A DNA stretch of 64,000 bases from Candidatus Berkiella cookevillensis (GTDB lineage: Bacteria; Pseudomonadota; Gammaproteobacteria; Berkiellales; Berkiellaceae). The stretch covers positions 1,302,001 through 1,366,000 of the forward strand of contig NZ_LKHV02000001.1 in assembly GCF_001431315.2 (NCBI RefSeq). Reading direction: 5' to 3'. Both the position numbers and the translations under genes were made by a program. The notes beneath the pieces are model-generated. The model saw nothing but the letters and a program-made list of their open reading frames with translations. It searched no databases and was not told the DNA's origin. This document shows, piece by piece, positions 1 through 9,977 of this stretch (the first letter of the stretch is position 1; every line of letters starts with the position of its first letter).

Positions 1-2
1 TT

Positions 3-413
3 TATGCGGGCGGCAATAGTAGTGTTAGAGGATTTGAAGATAATAGCTTAGGGCCTAAAGACAGCCATGATAATCCGTTTGGTGGTAATTTCTTAGTAAC
101 GGGCAGCACTGGTCTTGTTATTCCTAATGAGTGGATTGGTAACATTCCATCCGTACGTGCTCAGCTCTTTCTAGATGCGGGTCAGGCATATGACTCTGTT
201 AATCGATATTATGATGATAACAAGAGTTTATCTCGTAACCCAAAAGGGTTAAGATATTCGGCTGGTGTTTCTGTGACGTGGGTATCGCCTTTGGCACCTT
301 TGGTATTTAGCTATGGTATACCGCTTCGTCCTACGAAGGATAAAAGCATTGAGTTTGATAGAAATGCTGATAAAGTGAAGAAGTTCTCGTTTACATTTGG
401 TACCGTATTTTAA
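3..413 (+). CDS. bamA: BamA, outer membrane assembly factor (C-terminal part, truncated by window edge)
   Basis: Open from the first bases of the window with no start, so only the last 136 residues are visible. They carry the end of the 16-strand beta-barrel: the conserved VRGF loop motif (SSVRGFEDNSLGP) near the beginning, a barrel strand with LFLDAGQAYD, and a C-terminus ending in FTFGTVF, with the terminal phenylalanine typical of barrel proteins. BamA is the core insertase for outer membrane proteins. The position immediately upstream of skp and lpxD is the standard gammaproteobacterial order. The POTRA domains lie outside the window. Confidence 0.93.
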   Translation, partial: YAGGNSSVRGFEDNSLGPKDSHDNPFGGNFLVTGSTGLVIPNEWIGNIPSVRAQLFLDAGQAYDSVNRYYDDNKSLSRNPKGLRYSAGVSVTWVSPLAPLVFSYGIPLRPTKDKSIEFDRNADKVKKFSFTFGTVF

Positions 414-444
414 AATTTAAAGTGTTTCCAGTTAGGGGGCTTGC

Positions 445-957
445 GTGAATAATTTAGTTAAGTATCTTTCTGTTGCGTCTTTGTTTGTTGCAATGAGTTT
501 GCCAACACAAGTATCTGCTGAGGGCGTAAAAATCGGTGTTGTAGATATGCGTAAAATTGTTGCTAGCTCACCAGAAGCGAAAGCGGCAATGGAAAAATTG
601 CAGCAAGAATTTAAGCCCAAAGAAGAAAAGATTGTTAAGACAGAAAAGGAAATGAAAGAGAAATCAGAAAAACTCCAGCGTAATGCCGCTGTTATGAGTG
701 ATTCTGAAAAATCTAAATTAGAAAGAGAATTGGTTTCAAATCAACGTGAACTGCAAAGAATGCAAGAAGAATTCCGTGAAGATTCTACTGCGCGTTACCA
801 AGAAGAAATGCAAAAGTTAATAGAAAAAGTTAATAAAGTTGTGAACGATATCGCAGAAAAAGAAAAATACGATATTATTTTACATCAAGATACAAAACTC
901 TATGCTTCTGCACAGGTTGACATTACCAATAAAGTTGTCAAAGCATTAAGTAATTAA
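445..957 (+). CDS. skp: Skp/OmpH periplasmic chaperone
   Basis: The 170-residue product matches the size of Skp, the periplasmic holdase that carries unfolded outer membrane proteins to the Bam complex. A signal peptide is clear (Lys5-containing n-region, hydrophobic core, cleavage after VSA near residue 25). The mature start (VKIGVVDMRKIVASSPEAK) is the family hallmark. A long charged coiled coil follows at about residues 50-130, then the C-terminal beta-strand region. I chose GTG at 445 because a GGGG-rich Shine-Dalgarno lies a few bases upstream. The gene is 31 bases behind bamA, probably in the same transcript as the lpx genes. Confidence 0.95.
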   Translation: MNNLVKYLSVASLFVAMSLPTQVSAEGVKIGVVDMRKIVASSPEAKAAMEKLQQEFKPKEEKIVKTEKEMKEKSEKLQRNAAVMSDSEKSKLERELVSNQRELQRMQEEFREDSTARYQEEMQKLIEKVNKVVNDIAEKEKYDIILHQDTKLYASAQVDITNKVVKALSN

Positions 958-983
958 TTTAAAATTAGTTGAGCTACTATAAA

Positions 984-2078
984 ATGAATTTAGAAACCAT
1001 TAGCAGCCCTCAATATGCCTCGCAATCTAAGCCTTTGTCTTTGAAAGTGATTGCGCAAGCAATTGGTGCAAAGCTCGTTGGAGAGGGTGACGTTATTATA
1101 GAAAATGTGGGCACAATTCAAAGTGCCCACAAAGCTCAAATTACTTTTTTAAATAATAGTGATCAGTATCATAAATATCGGCAACACTTAGCGGATACTC
1201 AAGCATCTGCCCTTATTACGACACAAGATATTTTTGAACAAGAGCGTGATTTGAATATTCCGCTTTTGATTCATGATGAACCAAGACAAGCCATTGTAAA
1301 AGTAGTACATTTGTTATTCCCCAAATTACATTTTTCTCCCTCAAAACATCCATCTGTGGTTGTTGGTGAAGGCGCTGAGATCCATCCTAAAACATTTATT
1401 GGGCCAAATGTCGTTATTGGTAAAAATGTTATTATCGAAGAAAATGTCATCATACAAGCAAATTGTATTATTGGTGACGATTCCATTATTGCTAAAAATA
1501 GCTTTTTACATCCCAATGTGAACATATATAGCAATTGTCACCTTGGCCAACAGTGCGTTATTCATAGTGGTGTAGTGATTGGTAGTGATGGTTTTGGTTT
1601 TGTTCGAAACGGTGCGCATTGGGTTAAAGTACCTCAAATCGGTGGTGTCCGCATTGGTGATCGTGTTGAAATTGGCGCGAATACTACAATTGATAGAGGG
1701 GCCATTGATCATACCGTTATTGAAGATGATGTGATCTTAGATAATCTCATTCAAATTGGCCATAACGTTAAAATTGGTAAAGGAACGGCAATCGCTGCGT
1801 GTACAGGTATTGCAGGCAGTTCTGTGATTGGGCAAAACTGCTTAATTGGTGGTGCTTCAAATATCAATGGCCATATTAATATTACAAATCAAGTTAGCAT
1901 TGTTGGATGTTCAAATGTTGGTAAGTCAATTACTGAATCAGGTGCTTATGCATCTGCATTGACGGTTACAGATATGCGAACATGGAAAAAGAATCTCGTA
2001 AGATTTCATCAATTGGATAAAATTGCAAATCGTTTGGCTCAAGTCGAGTCACAATTGCAATCTGAAAAGGGGGCCTAA
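984..2078 (+). CDS. lpxD: UDP-3-O-acylglucosamine N-acyltransferase LpxD
   Basis: Third step of lipid A synthesis: adds the N-linked 3-hydroxyacyl chain to UDP-3-O-acylglucosamine. An N-terminal uridine-binding domain (about residues 20-110) is followed by a left-handed beta-helix built from many hexapeptide repeats such as IGPNVV and IGKNVI. The likely catalytic histidine lies in LIQIGHNVKIG (about residue 260). The C-terminus ends in a helix (RLAQVESQLQ) used for ACP binding. The frame is also open from a TTG at 969. I prefer ATG 984, but neither start has a strong ribosome site. About 364 residues, slightly longer than the E. coli protein. Confidence 0.94.
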   Translation: MNLETISSPQYASQSKPLSLKVIAQAIGAKLVGEGDVIIENVGTIQSAHKAQITFLNNSDQYHKYRQHLADTQASALITTQDIFEQERDLNIPLLIHDEPRQAIVKVVHLLFPKLHFSPSKHPSVVVGEGAEIHPKTFIGPNVVIGKNVIIEENVIIQANCIIGDDSIIAKNSFLHPNVNIYSNCHLGQQCVIHSGVVIGSDGFGFVRNGAHWVKVPQIGGVRIGDRVEIGANTTIDRGAIDHTVIEDDVILDNLIQIGHNVKIGKGTAIAACTGIAGSSVIGQNCLIGGASNINGHINITNQVSIVGCSNVGKSITESGAYASALTVTDMRTWKKNLVRFHQLDKIANRLAQVESQLQSEKGA

Positions 2079-2081
2079 GCT

Positions 2082-2543
2082 GTGGTGTTAGAAGGTGAGA
2101 ACAACACTATCTATATACAAGACATTGTAAATTATTTGCCACATCGGTATCCGTTTTTATTAGTGGATCGTGTCTTAGGCTATACTGATAATAAATTAAC
2201 AGCCATTAAAAACGTTACGGTAAACGAGCCTTGTTTTACAGGCCATTTCCCAGATAATGCTGTAATGCCTGGTGTTCTGATTATTGAATCGCTCGCACAA
2301 GCCGGCGCTATATTGGCATATTTAATTACCAAAAGTAGTCCTAAAGATCACTTATGCTATTTAGCCTCAATGGATAATGTAAAGTTTAAGCAAATTGTAT
2401 TGCCTGGTGATCAATTAGTATTAAATGTTGAGATTTTAAACACCAAAGGTAGTTTCTGGAAAGTGCATGGAGAAGCCAGCGTTAATGGTAATGTTGTGTG
2501 TTCCCTAGATATTTTAAGTGCCATGAGGAAAGTAAGTTCGTGA
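2082..2543 (+). CDS. fabZ: 3-hydroxyacyl-ACP dehydratase FabZ
   Basis: Hot-dog fold dehydratase of type II fatty acid synthesis, converting 3-hydroxyacyl-ACP to trans-2-enoyl-ACP. The 153-residue protein shows the N-terminal motif LPHRYPFLLVDRV and the active-site stretch GHFPDNAVMPGVLIIESLAQ with catalytic His55 and Glu69. It begins with tandem GTG codons three bases after lpxD and ends overlapping lpxA, so translation is likely coupled. The location between lpxD and lpxA is the rule in this group and links fatty acid and lipid A flux, since both pathways draw on 3-hydroxyacyl-ACP. Confidence 0.96.
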   Translation: MVLEGENNTIYIQDIVNYLPHRYPFLLVDRVLGYTDNKLTAIKNVTVNEPCFTGHFPDNAVMPGVLIIESLAQAGAILAYLITKSSPKDHLCYLASMDNVKFKQIVLPGDQLVLNVEILNTKGSFWKVHGEASVNGNVVCSLDILSAMRKVSS

Positions 2544-3310
2544 TTTCTGATAAAGCTCATATCGATCCCTCTGCAAAATTGGGTAAAAATGTTCATATTG
2601 GTCCTTTTACCGTCATAGGGCCTGATGTAGAAATTGGTGATGATTGTTGGATTGGACCAAGTGCTGTCATTAATGGCCCAACCAAAATGGGCAAAAATAA
2701 TAAAGTTTTTCAATTTGCATCTATTGGTGAAGAGCCACAAGATAAAAAATATCATGGTGAGCCAACCACTTTAGAAATTGGTGACAATAATATCTTCAGA
2801 GAATGCACAACCATATCACGTGGTACTGTGTCAGGTGGTGGTAAGACAAAAGTTGGAAACAATAACTTATTGATGGCCTATGTGCATATTGCCCATGATT
2901 GTATCGTTGGTAATAATATTGTTTTTTCAAATAATGCTTCTTTAGCAGGACATGTAACCGTCGATGATTTTGCAAATTTAGGTGGTTTTGTTGGCGTTCA
3001 TCAATTCTGTCAAATTGGTTCTTATAGCTTCAGCGCAGGTGGAAGCATTATCGTCAAAGACGTGTTGCCCTTTATTACTGTATCAGGTCATCCAGCACAG
3101 AGTTATGGTTTAAATGCAGAAGGCTTAAAACGTAATGGTTTTTCTACTGATGAGATAACAACTTTAAAACGTGCTTATAAAGCTGTTTTTAGAGAAGGTT
3201 TATCTTTAGAAGAGGCTGTGCACCAAGTGGAAGGCATGTTATCAGAGTGTTCTAAACTAGGGTTAATGCTCGATATGATTAAAGGTTCAACGCGCGGTTT
3301 TACTCGTTGA
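2540..3310 (+). CDS. lpxA: UDP-N-acetylglucosamine acyltransferase LpxA
   Basis: First enzyme of lipid A synthesis, adding a 3-hydroxyacyl chain to the 3-OH of UDP-GlcNAc. The hexapeptide-repeat beta-helix runs from residue 1 to about 190, with catalytic His119 in AYVHIAHDC, followed by the helical C-terminal domain (LKRNGFSTDEITTLKRAYK). The frame is open further upstream (2498). I place the start at GTG 2540, because VISDKAHIDPSAKLG aligns with the family start and GTGA overlaps the fabZ stop. That gives 256 residues, against about 262 in E. coli. Homotrimeric and cytoplasmic. Confidence 0.95.
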   Translation: MISDKAHIDPSAKLGKNVHIGPFTVIGPDVEIGDDCWIGPSAVINGPTKMGKNNKVFQFASIGEEPQDKKYHGEPTTLEIGDNNIFRECTTISRGTVSGGGKTKVGNNNLLMAYVHIAHDCIVGNNIVFSNNASLAGHVTVDDFANLGGFVGVHQFCQIGSYSFSAGGSIIVKDVLPFITVSGHPAQSYGLNAEGLKRNGFSTDEITTLKRAYKAVFREGLSLEEAVHQVEGMLSECSKLGLMLDMIKGSTRGFTR

Positions 3311-3327
3311 ACGACGATTGCTTAACG

Positions 3328-4488
3328 ATGAATAAGCAAACGGTTATTGGTATTGTTGCTGGCGAAGCTTCAGGAGATATTCTGGGGCAAAGCATTATGC
3401 ATTCACTTAAAATGCGTTGTCCTTCCGTGCGTTTCGTTGGTGTGGGGGGGCCTCACATGCAAAAAGAAGGCATGGAATCTATTGGTCAGATCGAAACACT
3501 TTCGGTGATGGGCTTGATAGAGCCTTTAAAGAAACTTCCTCAAATTCTTCGCCTAAAAAAAAATATTATTTCTCATTTCAAGAAAGACCCACCTGCATGT
3601 TTTATTGGCATTGATGCGCCTGATTTTAATTTACGTCTTGAAAAAATACTTAAGAATAAAAAAATCAAAACCATGCACTTGGTAAGCCCCACCATTTGGG
3701 CTTGGCGTGCTAATCGAATACATGATATTAAAAAAGCAGTTGATTTGATGCTATTGATTTTTCCCTTTGAGAAGGAAATTTACGATAGACATAGAGTGCC
3801 AGCTTGTTATATAGGACATCCAATAGCAGATAGTATTGAAATGACTTCGGATAAGTTCAAAGCAAGAGCAGCGCTTAAACTGGATCCAGATGCACAATGG
3901 CTTGCACTCATGCCTGGTAGTAGAGACGCAGAGCTGAGATATTTGGCAAATGATTTTTTTCTAACTGCAAAATGGTTAAAGCAGAAAGTACCAAATTTAA
4001 AATTTATAGTGCCTTGTGTAAATGAAGCCAGGTTCAATCAGGTTAAAGAGATCTTGCAGTCCTTCCCAGATTTACAAGATGTTCATTTAGTTCTAGAGCA
4101 GTCGATAACGGCAATGCAGGCCAGTGATGCCATCTTGCTTGCTTCTGGTACGGCTGCTTTGCAAGCAGCATTGATAAAACGCCCTTGTGTTGTTGCTTAT
4201 AGAATGTCTGGGTTTACCTATCAAATTGCAAAACGATTAGTGAAAGCAAAATATATGGCTTTGCCGAATATTATTGCTGATAAAATCTTAATGCCAGAAT
4301 TTTTGCAAGATGCTGTGCAGCCTGAAGCAATGGGCAAAGTATTATTAGAATATATAAAAGACCCAAGTGCGTGTGAAGAGCTTTTGACTGAGTTTCAAAG
4401 AATTCATAAAACCTTAAAATGCGATGCTGGAGATAAAGCAGCAGAAGCTATTTTAAAATTTATCTCTCAAAAATCTGAACAAAAGTAA
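3328..4488 (+). CDS. lpxB: Lipid-A-disaccharide synthase LpxB
   Basis: GT19 glycosyltransferase that condenses UDP-diacylglucosamine with lipid X to form the lipid A disaccharide at the inner membrane. Clear hallmarks are IGIVAGEASGDILG at the N-terminus, FIGIDAPDFNLRLEK, SPTIWAWRANRI, YIGHPIADS, and LMPGSRDAEL in the second Rossmann half. I chose ATG 3328 over the TTG at 3307 because MNKQTVIG then matches the usual family start. This gives 386 residues. The TTG would overlap the lpxA stop and cannot be excluded. Last gene of the lpx block. A dispersed repeat follows before rnhB. Confidence 0.94.
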   Translation: MNKQTVIGIVAGEASGDILGQSIMHSLKMRCPSVRFVGVGGPHMQKEGMESIGQIETLSVMGLIEPLKKLPQILRLKKNIISHFKKDPPACFIGIDAPDFNLRLEKILKNKKIKTMHLVSPTIWAWRANRIHDIKKAVDLMLLIFPFEKEIYDRHRVPACYIGHPIADSIEMTSDKFKARAALKLDPDAQWLALMPGSRDAELRYLANDFFLTAKWLKQKVPNLKFIVPCVNEARFNQVKEILQSFPDLQDVHLVLEQSITAMQASDAILLASGTAALQAALIKRPCVVAYRMSGFTYQIAKRLVKAKYMALPNIIADKILMPEFLQDAVQPEAMGKVLLEYIKDPSACEELLTEFQRIHKTLKCDAGDKAAEAILKFISQKSEQK

Positions 4489-4560
4489 GATATGACACTT
4501 TCCTTTTTCTATTTACACGACGAGACGCACACATCTTGTGTTGTAGGGGTGGGCATACTT

Positions 4561-4740
4561 ATCGATGAGCATTGCGAATCAGGATCCCACTTTTTGAAGG
4601 GGGAGGCGCACTGACAAGTGCGCAAGGGGGATTTATGCTGAGGGCAAAGTTCAAAAAGCTAAATCCCTCTGCTCGTACAGCTATGCTGAACGAGCGTCTC
4701 CCTTTACAAAGTGAGAAAATGTTCGCCTTGCGAACGAGCA
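4561..4740 (+). repeat. Dispersed MITE-like repeat, family A, copy 1
   Basis: About 180 bases between lpxB and rnhB recur in inverted orientation at 15083-15268. Both copies have imperfect inverted ends: the left end contains CCCACTTTTTGAAGG and the right end, read in reverse complement, TCACTTTGTAAAGGG. An internal stem is built on GCGCACTGACAAGTGCGC. A 72-codon reading frame crosses it but has no plausible ribosome site and is not conserved in the other copy. Probably a small non-autonomous element or structured intergenic repeat. Confidence 0.7.
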
Positions 4741-4767
4741 TAAAAAGCAAAATAACAGGAAATAACA

Positions 4768-5343
4768 ATGATAATAGCAGGTTGCGATGAAGTGGGCAGA
4801 GGGCCATTAGCAGGGCCTGTGATGGCGGCAGCCGTTATATTGCCAGCAAGTTATGATTTACCAGGTTTAACTGATTCTAAAAAGCTCAGCGAAAAGAAAA
4901 GAGAGCGGCTTTTTGATGCCATTAAAGAACAGGCTGTTGCGTGGACAGTGGCAGAAGCTTCTGTAGAAGAGATTGATGAAATTAATATTCTTCAAGCAAG
5001 CTTGTTGGCAATGAAGCGTGCCATTGAAACTTTAAGTATCACGCCTAATAAAGTATTAGTCGATGGTAATATGTGCCCGAAAATACAATTAGATTGTGAA
5101 GCCATTGTTGGTGGTGATCTCACAATACCCTCTATTAGCGCGGCATCGATTATTGCGAAGGTAACAAGAGATCGCCTCATGTTAGAATTAGATCAAAAGT
5201 ATCCGAAGTATGGATTAAAAGCTAATAAAGGCTATCCAACTAAAATACACTGTGTGGCGATCCAAGAACATGGTCCCTGCATTATTCATAGAAAGTCATT
5301 TGCACCGATTCGAGATATGATTAAACAATATGAGCAATCATAA
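4768..5343 (+). CDS. rnhB: Ribonuclease HII
   Basis: Removes RNA from RNA-DNA hybrids and initiates excision of misincorporated ribonucleotides. The 191-residue protein shows the type 2 RNase H active site: [15 protein letters not shown] (the D-E pair), [15 protein letters not shown] near residue 93, and [15 protein letters not shown] carrying the last acidic-pocket residues. ATG 4768 follows an AGGA ribosome site. Its 3' end overlaps dnaE by 14 bases, the usual rnhB-dnaE arrangement. The upstream repeat separates it from lpxB. Confidence 0.95.
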   Translation: MIIAGCDEVGRGPLAGPVMAAAVILPASYDLPGLTDSKKLSEKKRERLFDAIKEQAVAWTVAEASVEEIDEINILQASLLAMKRAIETLSITPNKVLVDGNMCPKIQLDCEAIVGGDLTIPSISAASIIAKVTRDRLMLELDQKYPKYGLKANKGYPTKIHCVAIQEHGPCIIHRKSFAPIRDMIKQYEQS

Positions 5344-8300
5344 ATTCATCCATTTAAGCGTTCATTCGGAATATTCTATATTCGATAGTATTGTGCGCCT
5401 TGATGATTTATGCGAAACAGCGGTTGATCAAGAGATCCCTGCTTTATGTGTTACCGATCTTTGTAATTTGTTTGCAACCGTTAAATTTTTTAAAAAGGCG
5501 ATTTCAAAAGGTATTCAGCCCATTATTGGAGCAGAAATTTGGTTGGAGTCTCATTTAGAACATATTGCAAGCAGTAAAATTATTTTACTGTGTCAAAATA
5601 AAATAGGCTATCTGAATTTAACAAAGCTGATTACGGCTTGTTATAAAGAAGGTAAGCGTCTCAAGCTCCCGCTGGCTAAATATAAATGGATAAAGAATTT
5701 TAATGAAGGCTTGATTGCGATTGCCAAAGGATATGAGAGCGATATCGCGCAATTGGTTGCGCTAGATAAAATAGAAACTGCTGAGAAATGTATCCAGACA
5801 TGGCAAGAATGGTTTGGAGATAGATTCTATTGCGGATTAACACGCTATAATCATAATCCTGCCCTTGAAAAAAAAATTATTTCAGTTTTGCAAAAATACA
5901 CTTTAGCCATTGTGGCCTTAAATGATGTTGTGTTTATTGCACCTACAGAACATGAAGCCCATGAAGCACGGGTTTGTATTCAAGAAGGGGCAACGCTGGA
6001 GCAGCAAAATAGGCTAAGCTTCAGCAAGGAACAATATTTTAAATCGCCTAAAGAAATGGCTGATTTATTTCATGATTTACCCTCTAGTATTGAAAATACT
6101 GTTCAAATAGCAAAACGTTGCGCATTTTTCTTAGAGCTAGGGGCGCCGGCTTTACCTAATTTCCCTGTGCCAGAAGGTGAAACAGAAGAAAGTTTCATTG
6201 AAAAAGAATCTTTTAAAGGCTTAGAACAGCGGCTTAAGCATAAATTTCTCTTGCAAAAATATTCAGAAGAAGCGCAAATAAAAATCAAGCAAGATTATGA
6301 AGATCGTTTAAAAGTTGAGCTGGCTGTTATTAATAAAATGGGCTTTCCTGGATACTTCTTGATCGTTGCTGACTTCATTCAATGGGCAAAAGCACATGAT
6401 ATACCCGTTGGGCCAGGCCGTGGTAGTGGTGCAGGATCGCTTGTCGCTTATGCGCTTTTAATTACAGATATTGATCCGATTGATTATGAATTGCTTTTTG
6501 AGCGATTCTTAAATCCTGAGCGGGTATCCATGCCTGACTTTGACGTCGATTTTTGCATGGATAAGCGTGACAATGTCATTGAGTATGTTGCAGAACGTTA
6601 TGGAAGAGACAGCGTTTCTCAGATTTCCACTTTTGGTACAATGGCTGCAAAAGCCGTTGTCAGAGACGTTGGAAGAGTACTCGGGCATCCTTATGGCTTT
6701 GTTGACCAAATTGCCAAGTTGATACCTTTTGAGCTTGGGATAACTCTCGATAAAGCCTTAGCGCAAGAAGAAGCTTTGCAAGCTAAATATGATACCGATG
6801 AAGAAGTCAAAATTTTAATCGACTTAGCAAAAAAATTAGAAGGTATTATCCGAAATGTGGGTAAGCATGCAGGGGGAGTTGTGATTGCACCTTCTGCCTT
6901 ATCTGATTTTGCGCCACTTTATTGTGAAGAAGGCAGTGAACAAACGGTAACGCAGTTTGATAAAGATGATGCTGAAACCGTTGGTTTGGTAAAATTTGAC
7001 TTTTTGGGCTTGCGCACACTTACTATTATTCATTGGGCTGTTAAAAACGTAAATAAAATACTTGAGAAAAGTAATAAGACGCCTATCGATATTAATCATA
7101 TTAAGATAGATGATCCTACTACTTTCAAATTACTGAAAAAATGCCAAACGACCGCTGTCTTTCAGTTAGAGTCACATGGTATGAAAGAGCTGATTAAGCG
7201 TTTGAGTCCCGATCAGTTTGAAGAAATTATTGCATTAGTCGCGCTGTTTCGACCTGGCCCATTGCAATCTGGGATGGTGGATGATTTTATCAATCGAAAA
7301 CATGGTAGGGCTGAGGTTGTCTATCCGCATGAGAAAATTGCACCTATTTTGAAGCCTACTTATGGCGTAATTTTGTATCAAGAGCAGGTAATGCAGATTG
7401 CTCAGGTACTTGCCGGCTATAGCTTAGGGCAAGCAGATTTGCTAAGACGCGCTATGGGTAAGAAAAAGCCTGAAGAGATGGCAAAGCAGCGTGCGGACTT
7501 TGTGACAGGCTCGGTCGAACGTGAGGTTGATAAAGCACTGGCAGAGTCAATCTTTGACTTAATGGAAAAATTCGCAGGCTATGGTTTTAATAAGTCTCAC
7601 TCAGCCGCCTATGCGCTTGTTGCCTATCAGACAGCCTGGTTGAAAGCGCATTTTCCAGCTTGCTATATGGCAGCTGTACTTTCTGCAGATTTGAACCACA
7701 CAGATAAAATTGTAAAATTTATTGATGAATGCAGAGATGCTAAATTAAAAGTTATTCCGCCTAATATTAATATTTGTAATTATTTTTTTACCGTGGGTGA
7801 CAATCAAGAAATATTATATGGTTTAGGTGCAATCAAGGGCGCGGGTGAGAGCGCGATACGAAATATTATTGATGTTAGAAATAACGGGCCATTTAAAGAC
7901 TTATTTGAGTTTTGTCAGCGTGTTGATCTTAAGAAAGTAACTCGAAGAGTGCTGGAGCCTTTGATTAAAGCAGGTGCTTTTGATTGCTTAGGAGAAGACA
8001 GAGGCACTTTATTGGGCAATTTAAATGATGCCATTAAAGAAGCAGAAAATACGAAAAAAGACACAATGACAGGGCAGATAGATTTATTTTCTGATCAGCT
8101 GTTTTCTAATGAAGTATCAATAAAAGCACATTATACAAAAAATCCAGATTATCTTTGGTCTGTTGCTAAACGATTGCAATTTGAAAAAGATGCTTTGGGC
8201 TTATACTTCTCGGGGCATCCCATTGAAGTAGTTGCGCATGAACTCTCACAGTTTGGTGTAGTCACCTTGAGATCGGTGATGACATCACAAAAAGATCAGA

Positions 8301-8806
8301 AAAAATATATTGCTGGGTTGGTTATGCAAGTGCGCACCTTGCAAACCAAAAAAGGCGATCGTATGGCTTTTGTTACTTTGGATGATCAAAGCGCACGGAC
8401 TGAGATTGCTTTGTTTTCAGATCTTTATCAATCTAAAAGAGATGTGGTTGTTAAAGACAATCTTATTATCATTGAAGCAGAGATCGGCTTTGATAGATTT
8501 CGTCAAGCTCAGAAAATTAGAGCACAATCTATTTTTACAATGGATGAGTTAAGAGCCAGAAAAGCCAAATATTTAAAAATTACTGTGCATGAGAATAAAT
8601 TTAATTTAAATAGCATTGCACTGTTAAAAAATCTCTTAGAACAAAAAGAAAGAGGTACTTGTTCTATTGTCTTGGAATTTCAAAAACTAACCGCAAATGG
8701 ATCTTTGAAGTTTAATGAGCGTTGGAATATCGCTTATTCAACAGAGATTGTTTCTGAGTTAAAAACCAAGGTGAAGGAGATTGATGCTGTTGAGGTTGTT
8801 TATTAG
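5330..8806 (+). CDS. dnaE: DNA polymerase III alpha subunit
   Basis: Replicative C-family polymerase of 1158 residues, the normal DnaE length. Domains in order: PHP domain ([19 protein letters not shown] at the start), palm with [18 protein letters not shown] and the catalytic aspartates in [13 protein letters not shown] (about residues 403-405), thumb/fingers ([40 protein letters not shown]), a helix-hairpin-helix region ([19 protein letters not shown]), then an OB-fold for single-stranded DNA and a tau-binding C-terminus. Overlaps rnhB. In many relatives accA follows directly. Here about 5 kb of other genes intervene. Confidence 0.97.
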   Translation: MSNHKFIHLSVHSEYSIFDSIVRLDDLCETAVDQEIPALCVTDLCNLFATVKFFKKAISKGIQPIIGAEIWLESHLEHIASSKIILLCQNKIGYLNLTKLITACYKEGKRLKLPLAKYKWIKNFNEGLIAIAKGYESDIAQLVALDKIETAEKCIQTWQEWFGDRFYCGLTRYNHNPALEKKIISVLQKYTLAIVALNDVVFIAPTEHEAHEARVCIQEGATLEQQNRLSFSKEQYFKSPKEMADLFHDLPSSIENTVQIAKRCAFFLELGAPALPNFPVPEGETEESFIEKESFKGLEQRLKHKFLLQKYSEEAQIKIKQDYEDRLKVELAVINKMGFPGYFLIVADFIQWAKAHDIPVGPGRGSGAGSLVAYALLITDIDPIDYELLFERFLNPERVSMPDFDVDFCMDKRDNVIEYVAERYGRDSVSQISTFGTMAAKAVVRDVGRVLGHPYGFVDQIAKLIPFELGITLDKALAQEEALQAKYDTDEEVKILIDLAKKLEGIIRNVGKHAGGVVIAPSALSDFAPLYCEEGSEQTVTQFDKDDAETVGLVKFDFLGLRTLTIIHWAVKNVNKILEKSNKTPIDINHIKIDDPTTFKLLKKCQTTAVFQLESHGMKELIKRLSPDQFEEIIALVALFRPGPLQSGMVDDFINRKHGRAEVVYPHEKIAPILKPTYGVILYQEQVMQIAQVLAGYSLGQADLLRRAMGKKKPEEMAKQRADFVTGSVEREVDKALAESIFDLMEKFAGYGFNKSHSAAYALVAYQTAWLKAHFPACYMAAVLSADLNHTDKIVKFIDECRDAKLKVIPPNINICNYFFTVGDNQEILYGLGAIKGAGESAIRNIIDVRNNGPFKDLFEFCQRVDLKKVTRRVLEPLIKAGAFDCLGEDRGTLLGNLNDAIKEAENTKKDTMTGQIDLFSDQLFSNEVSIKAHYTKNPDYLWSVAKRLQFEKDALGLYFSGHPIEVVAHELSQFGVVTLRSVMTSQKDQKKYIAGLVMQVRTLQTKKGDRMAFVTLDDQSARTEIALFSDLYQSKRDVVVKDNLIIIEAEIGFDRFRQAQKIRAQSIFTMDELRARKAKYLKITVHENKFNLNSIALLKNLLEQKERGTCSIVLEFQKLTANGSLKFNERWNIAYSTEIVSELKTKVKEIDAVEVVY

Positions 8807-9204
8807 AGATAATTGTATAAAAATTATTACTTTTTCTGCAAAAAACTGAAAATTTATCATTAATGCCACATTCAAAGCGTTGAGCAATCGCCTGTATTAG
8901 ATGCGATTCAAATATATTTGAATCAATTTAATCATAAAGCGCTCGATAGGATGTCAGTAGATAATCAGCCAAGCATGGTGCCGTAAGTAACAAAGAGCAA
9001 CAGCTTAAGAATGGCTATATAGTCTTTTCACATGATTTTTGCGGAGTGGCAACAATGCTCGTCCCGTCTATAACAAGTTATTGGTGTAATTGCTCATTTT
9101 TCTTAGCACATACCTTAGATCCATAATTTTTGTGCCGTTTGGCGTGAAGGCTTGACATTTTTAAGTTTGCTATATAACATGACGTCAGCTAAAAATACCC
9201 TTGA
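8807..9204. other. Intergenic gap after dnaE; possible gene remnant
   Basis: About 400 bases with no convincing gene. A stop-bounded frame around 8910-8984 reads LDAIQIYLNQFNHKALDRMS on the plus strand and then stops; it has no start or ribosome site and may be a decayed gene tail. A promoter-like pair lies near the right end. Confidence 0.3.
9152..9180 (+). promoter_or_regulatory. Candidate sigma-70 promoter upstream of the 9277 gene
   Basis: A perfect TTGACA at 9152-9157 is followed after 17 bases by TAACAT (9175-9180); TATAAC two bases earlier is an alternative minus 10. It lies about 95 bases before the chosen start at 9277. Sequence match only. Confidence 0.45.
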
Positions 9205-9276
9205 GTGCGTGCAATAGTAGTCCTCTTGTTGGGTCTTGGTATAGAATTCAATCAACGTTATGTTTTTAAGGTGCTG

Positions 9277-9807
9277 ATGATGAAAAACAGTCCTGTGATG
9301 AGTGAAGAAGAACAAAAGCAAACAGATGAAGCAAATGAGTTAGCACTTGCCTTTTTTGACACAATCAAAAAACGTGAAAGGCAAAAGCCGTTTAAAGCAT
9401 TAAAAACAATCCCCAAAAAAAGATTCAAAGCAAATAATGCGATTAGTTTAACAATTGATGAAGATCAATCCATTGACTTTAAATTTGCAGGTGGTGTTAC
9501 ACATTTTCGATTTGCTGCAAATACAATGGTAGGGCTTGAGCCTGTTAAAACTTTTATAAATGATTTTGTGAAGACTTTCAAAGAAAAACATCCTGGCGAA
9601 ACACCTTTCTTTGAATTAAAAGCTTATAGTAAAGAATCACTGGATAGAACTTTATTGGCCTTACAAGCCACAGGTGTAAAAGTGAATAAACTTATACTCG
9701 TGGACGAGACAGGTAAAGAACAGATTATTGAAACGCCTGAACAAATTAAAGAATATTATAGCGCATTAAAACAGCCAGCAGATAAGCAGAAAAAGAAGCC
9801 AAGCTAA
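9277..9807 (+). CDS. Conserved-looking hypothetical cytoplasmic protein
   Basis: I do not recognise the family. The 176-residue product is highly charged. It has an acidic N-terminal helix (SEEEQKQTDEANELALAFF), a basic stretch (KKRERQKPFKALKTIPKKRF), then a mixed alpha/beta core that includes SLTIDEDQSIDFKFAGG and a lysine-rich end (KQPADKQKKKPS). There is no signal peptide or membrane segment. The frame extends upstream to 9205, but the ATG pair at 9277/9280 has an AAGG ribosome site and avoids an odd hydrophobic leader. It stands alone between dnaE and a secreted protein gene. The basic tail and charge would fit a nucleic-acid or effector role, but nothing here proves it. Confidence 0.6.
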   Translation: MMKNSPVMSEEEQKQTDEANELALAFFDTIKKRERQKPFKALKTIPKKRFKANNAISLTIDEDQSIDFKFAGGVTHFRFAANTMVGLEPVKTFINDFVKTFKEKHPGETPFFELKAYSKESLDRTLLALQATGVKVNKLILVDETGKEQIIETPEQIKEYYSALKQPADKQKKKPS

Positions 9808-9819
9808 TTTTCTACTCAT

Positions 9820-9906
9820 CTAGTTAAGAAATGAACAAAGTGAATGATGTTCTTCCCTTGGTATCAAGGGAAGAGGCTCGCGTTAGTGAGCAGATGGATT
9901 TTTAAA
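9820..9906. repeat. Dispersed palindromic repeat, family D, copy 1
   Basis: About 87 bases centred on the hairpin CTTCCCTT-GGTATC-AAGGGAAG. A close reverse-complement copy occurs at 30502-30587 and shares the flanks GTGAATGATGTTC and GTGAGCAGATGGATTTTT. It may also act as a terminator for the preceding gene. Confidence 0.7.
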
Positions 9907-9977
9907 TTTATGTTTTAAAAATTCCTTATTAAAAGCCTCGCTCTTAAGTCTCTAAAATGTTGTAAAGGAATATTGAC

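Noticed and set aside
4572-4790. 72-codon frame across the family A repeat
   Set aside because: Runs into rnhB in another frame, no ribosome site, and is not kept in the second repeat copy.
8910-8984. Short frame after dnaE reading LDAIQIYLNQFNHK
   Set aside because: Too short, no start; kept only as a possible remnant in the gap description.
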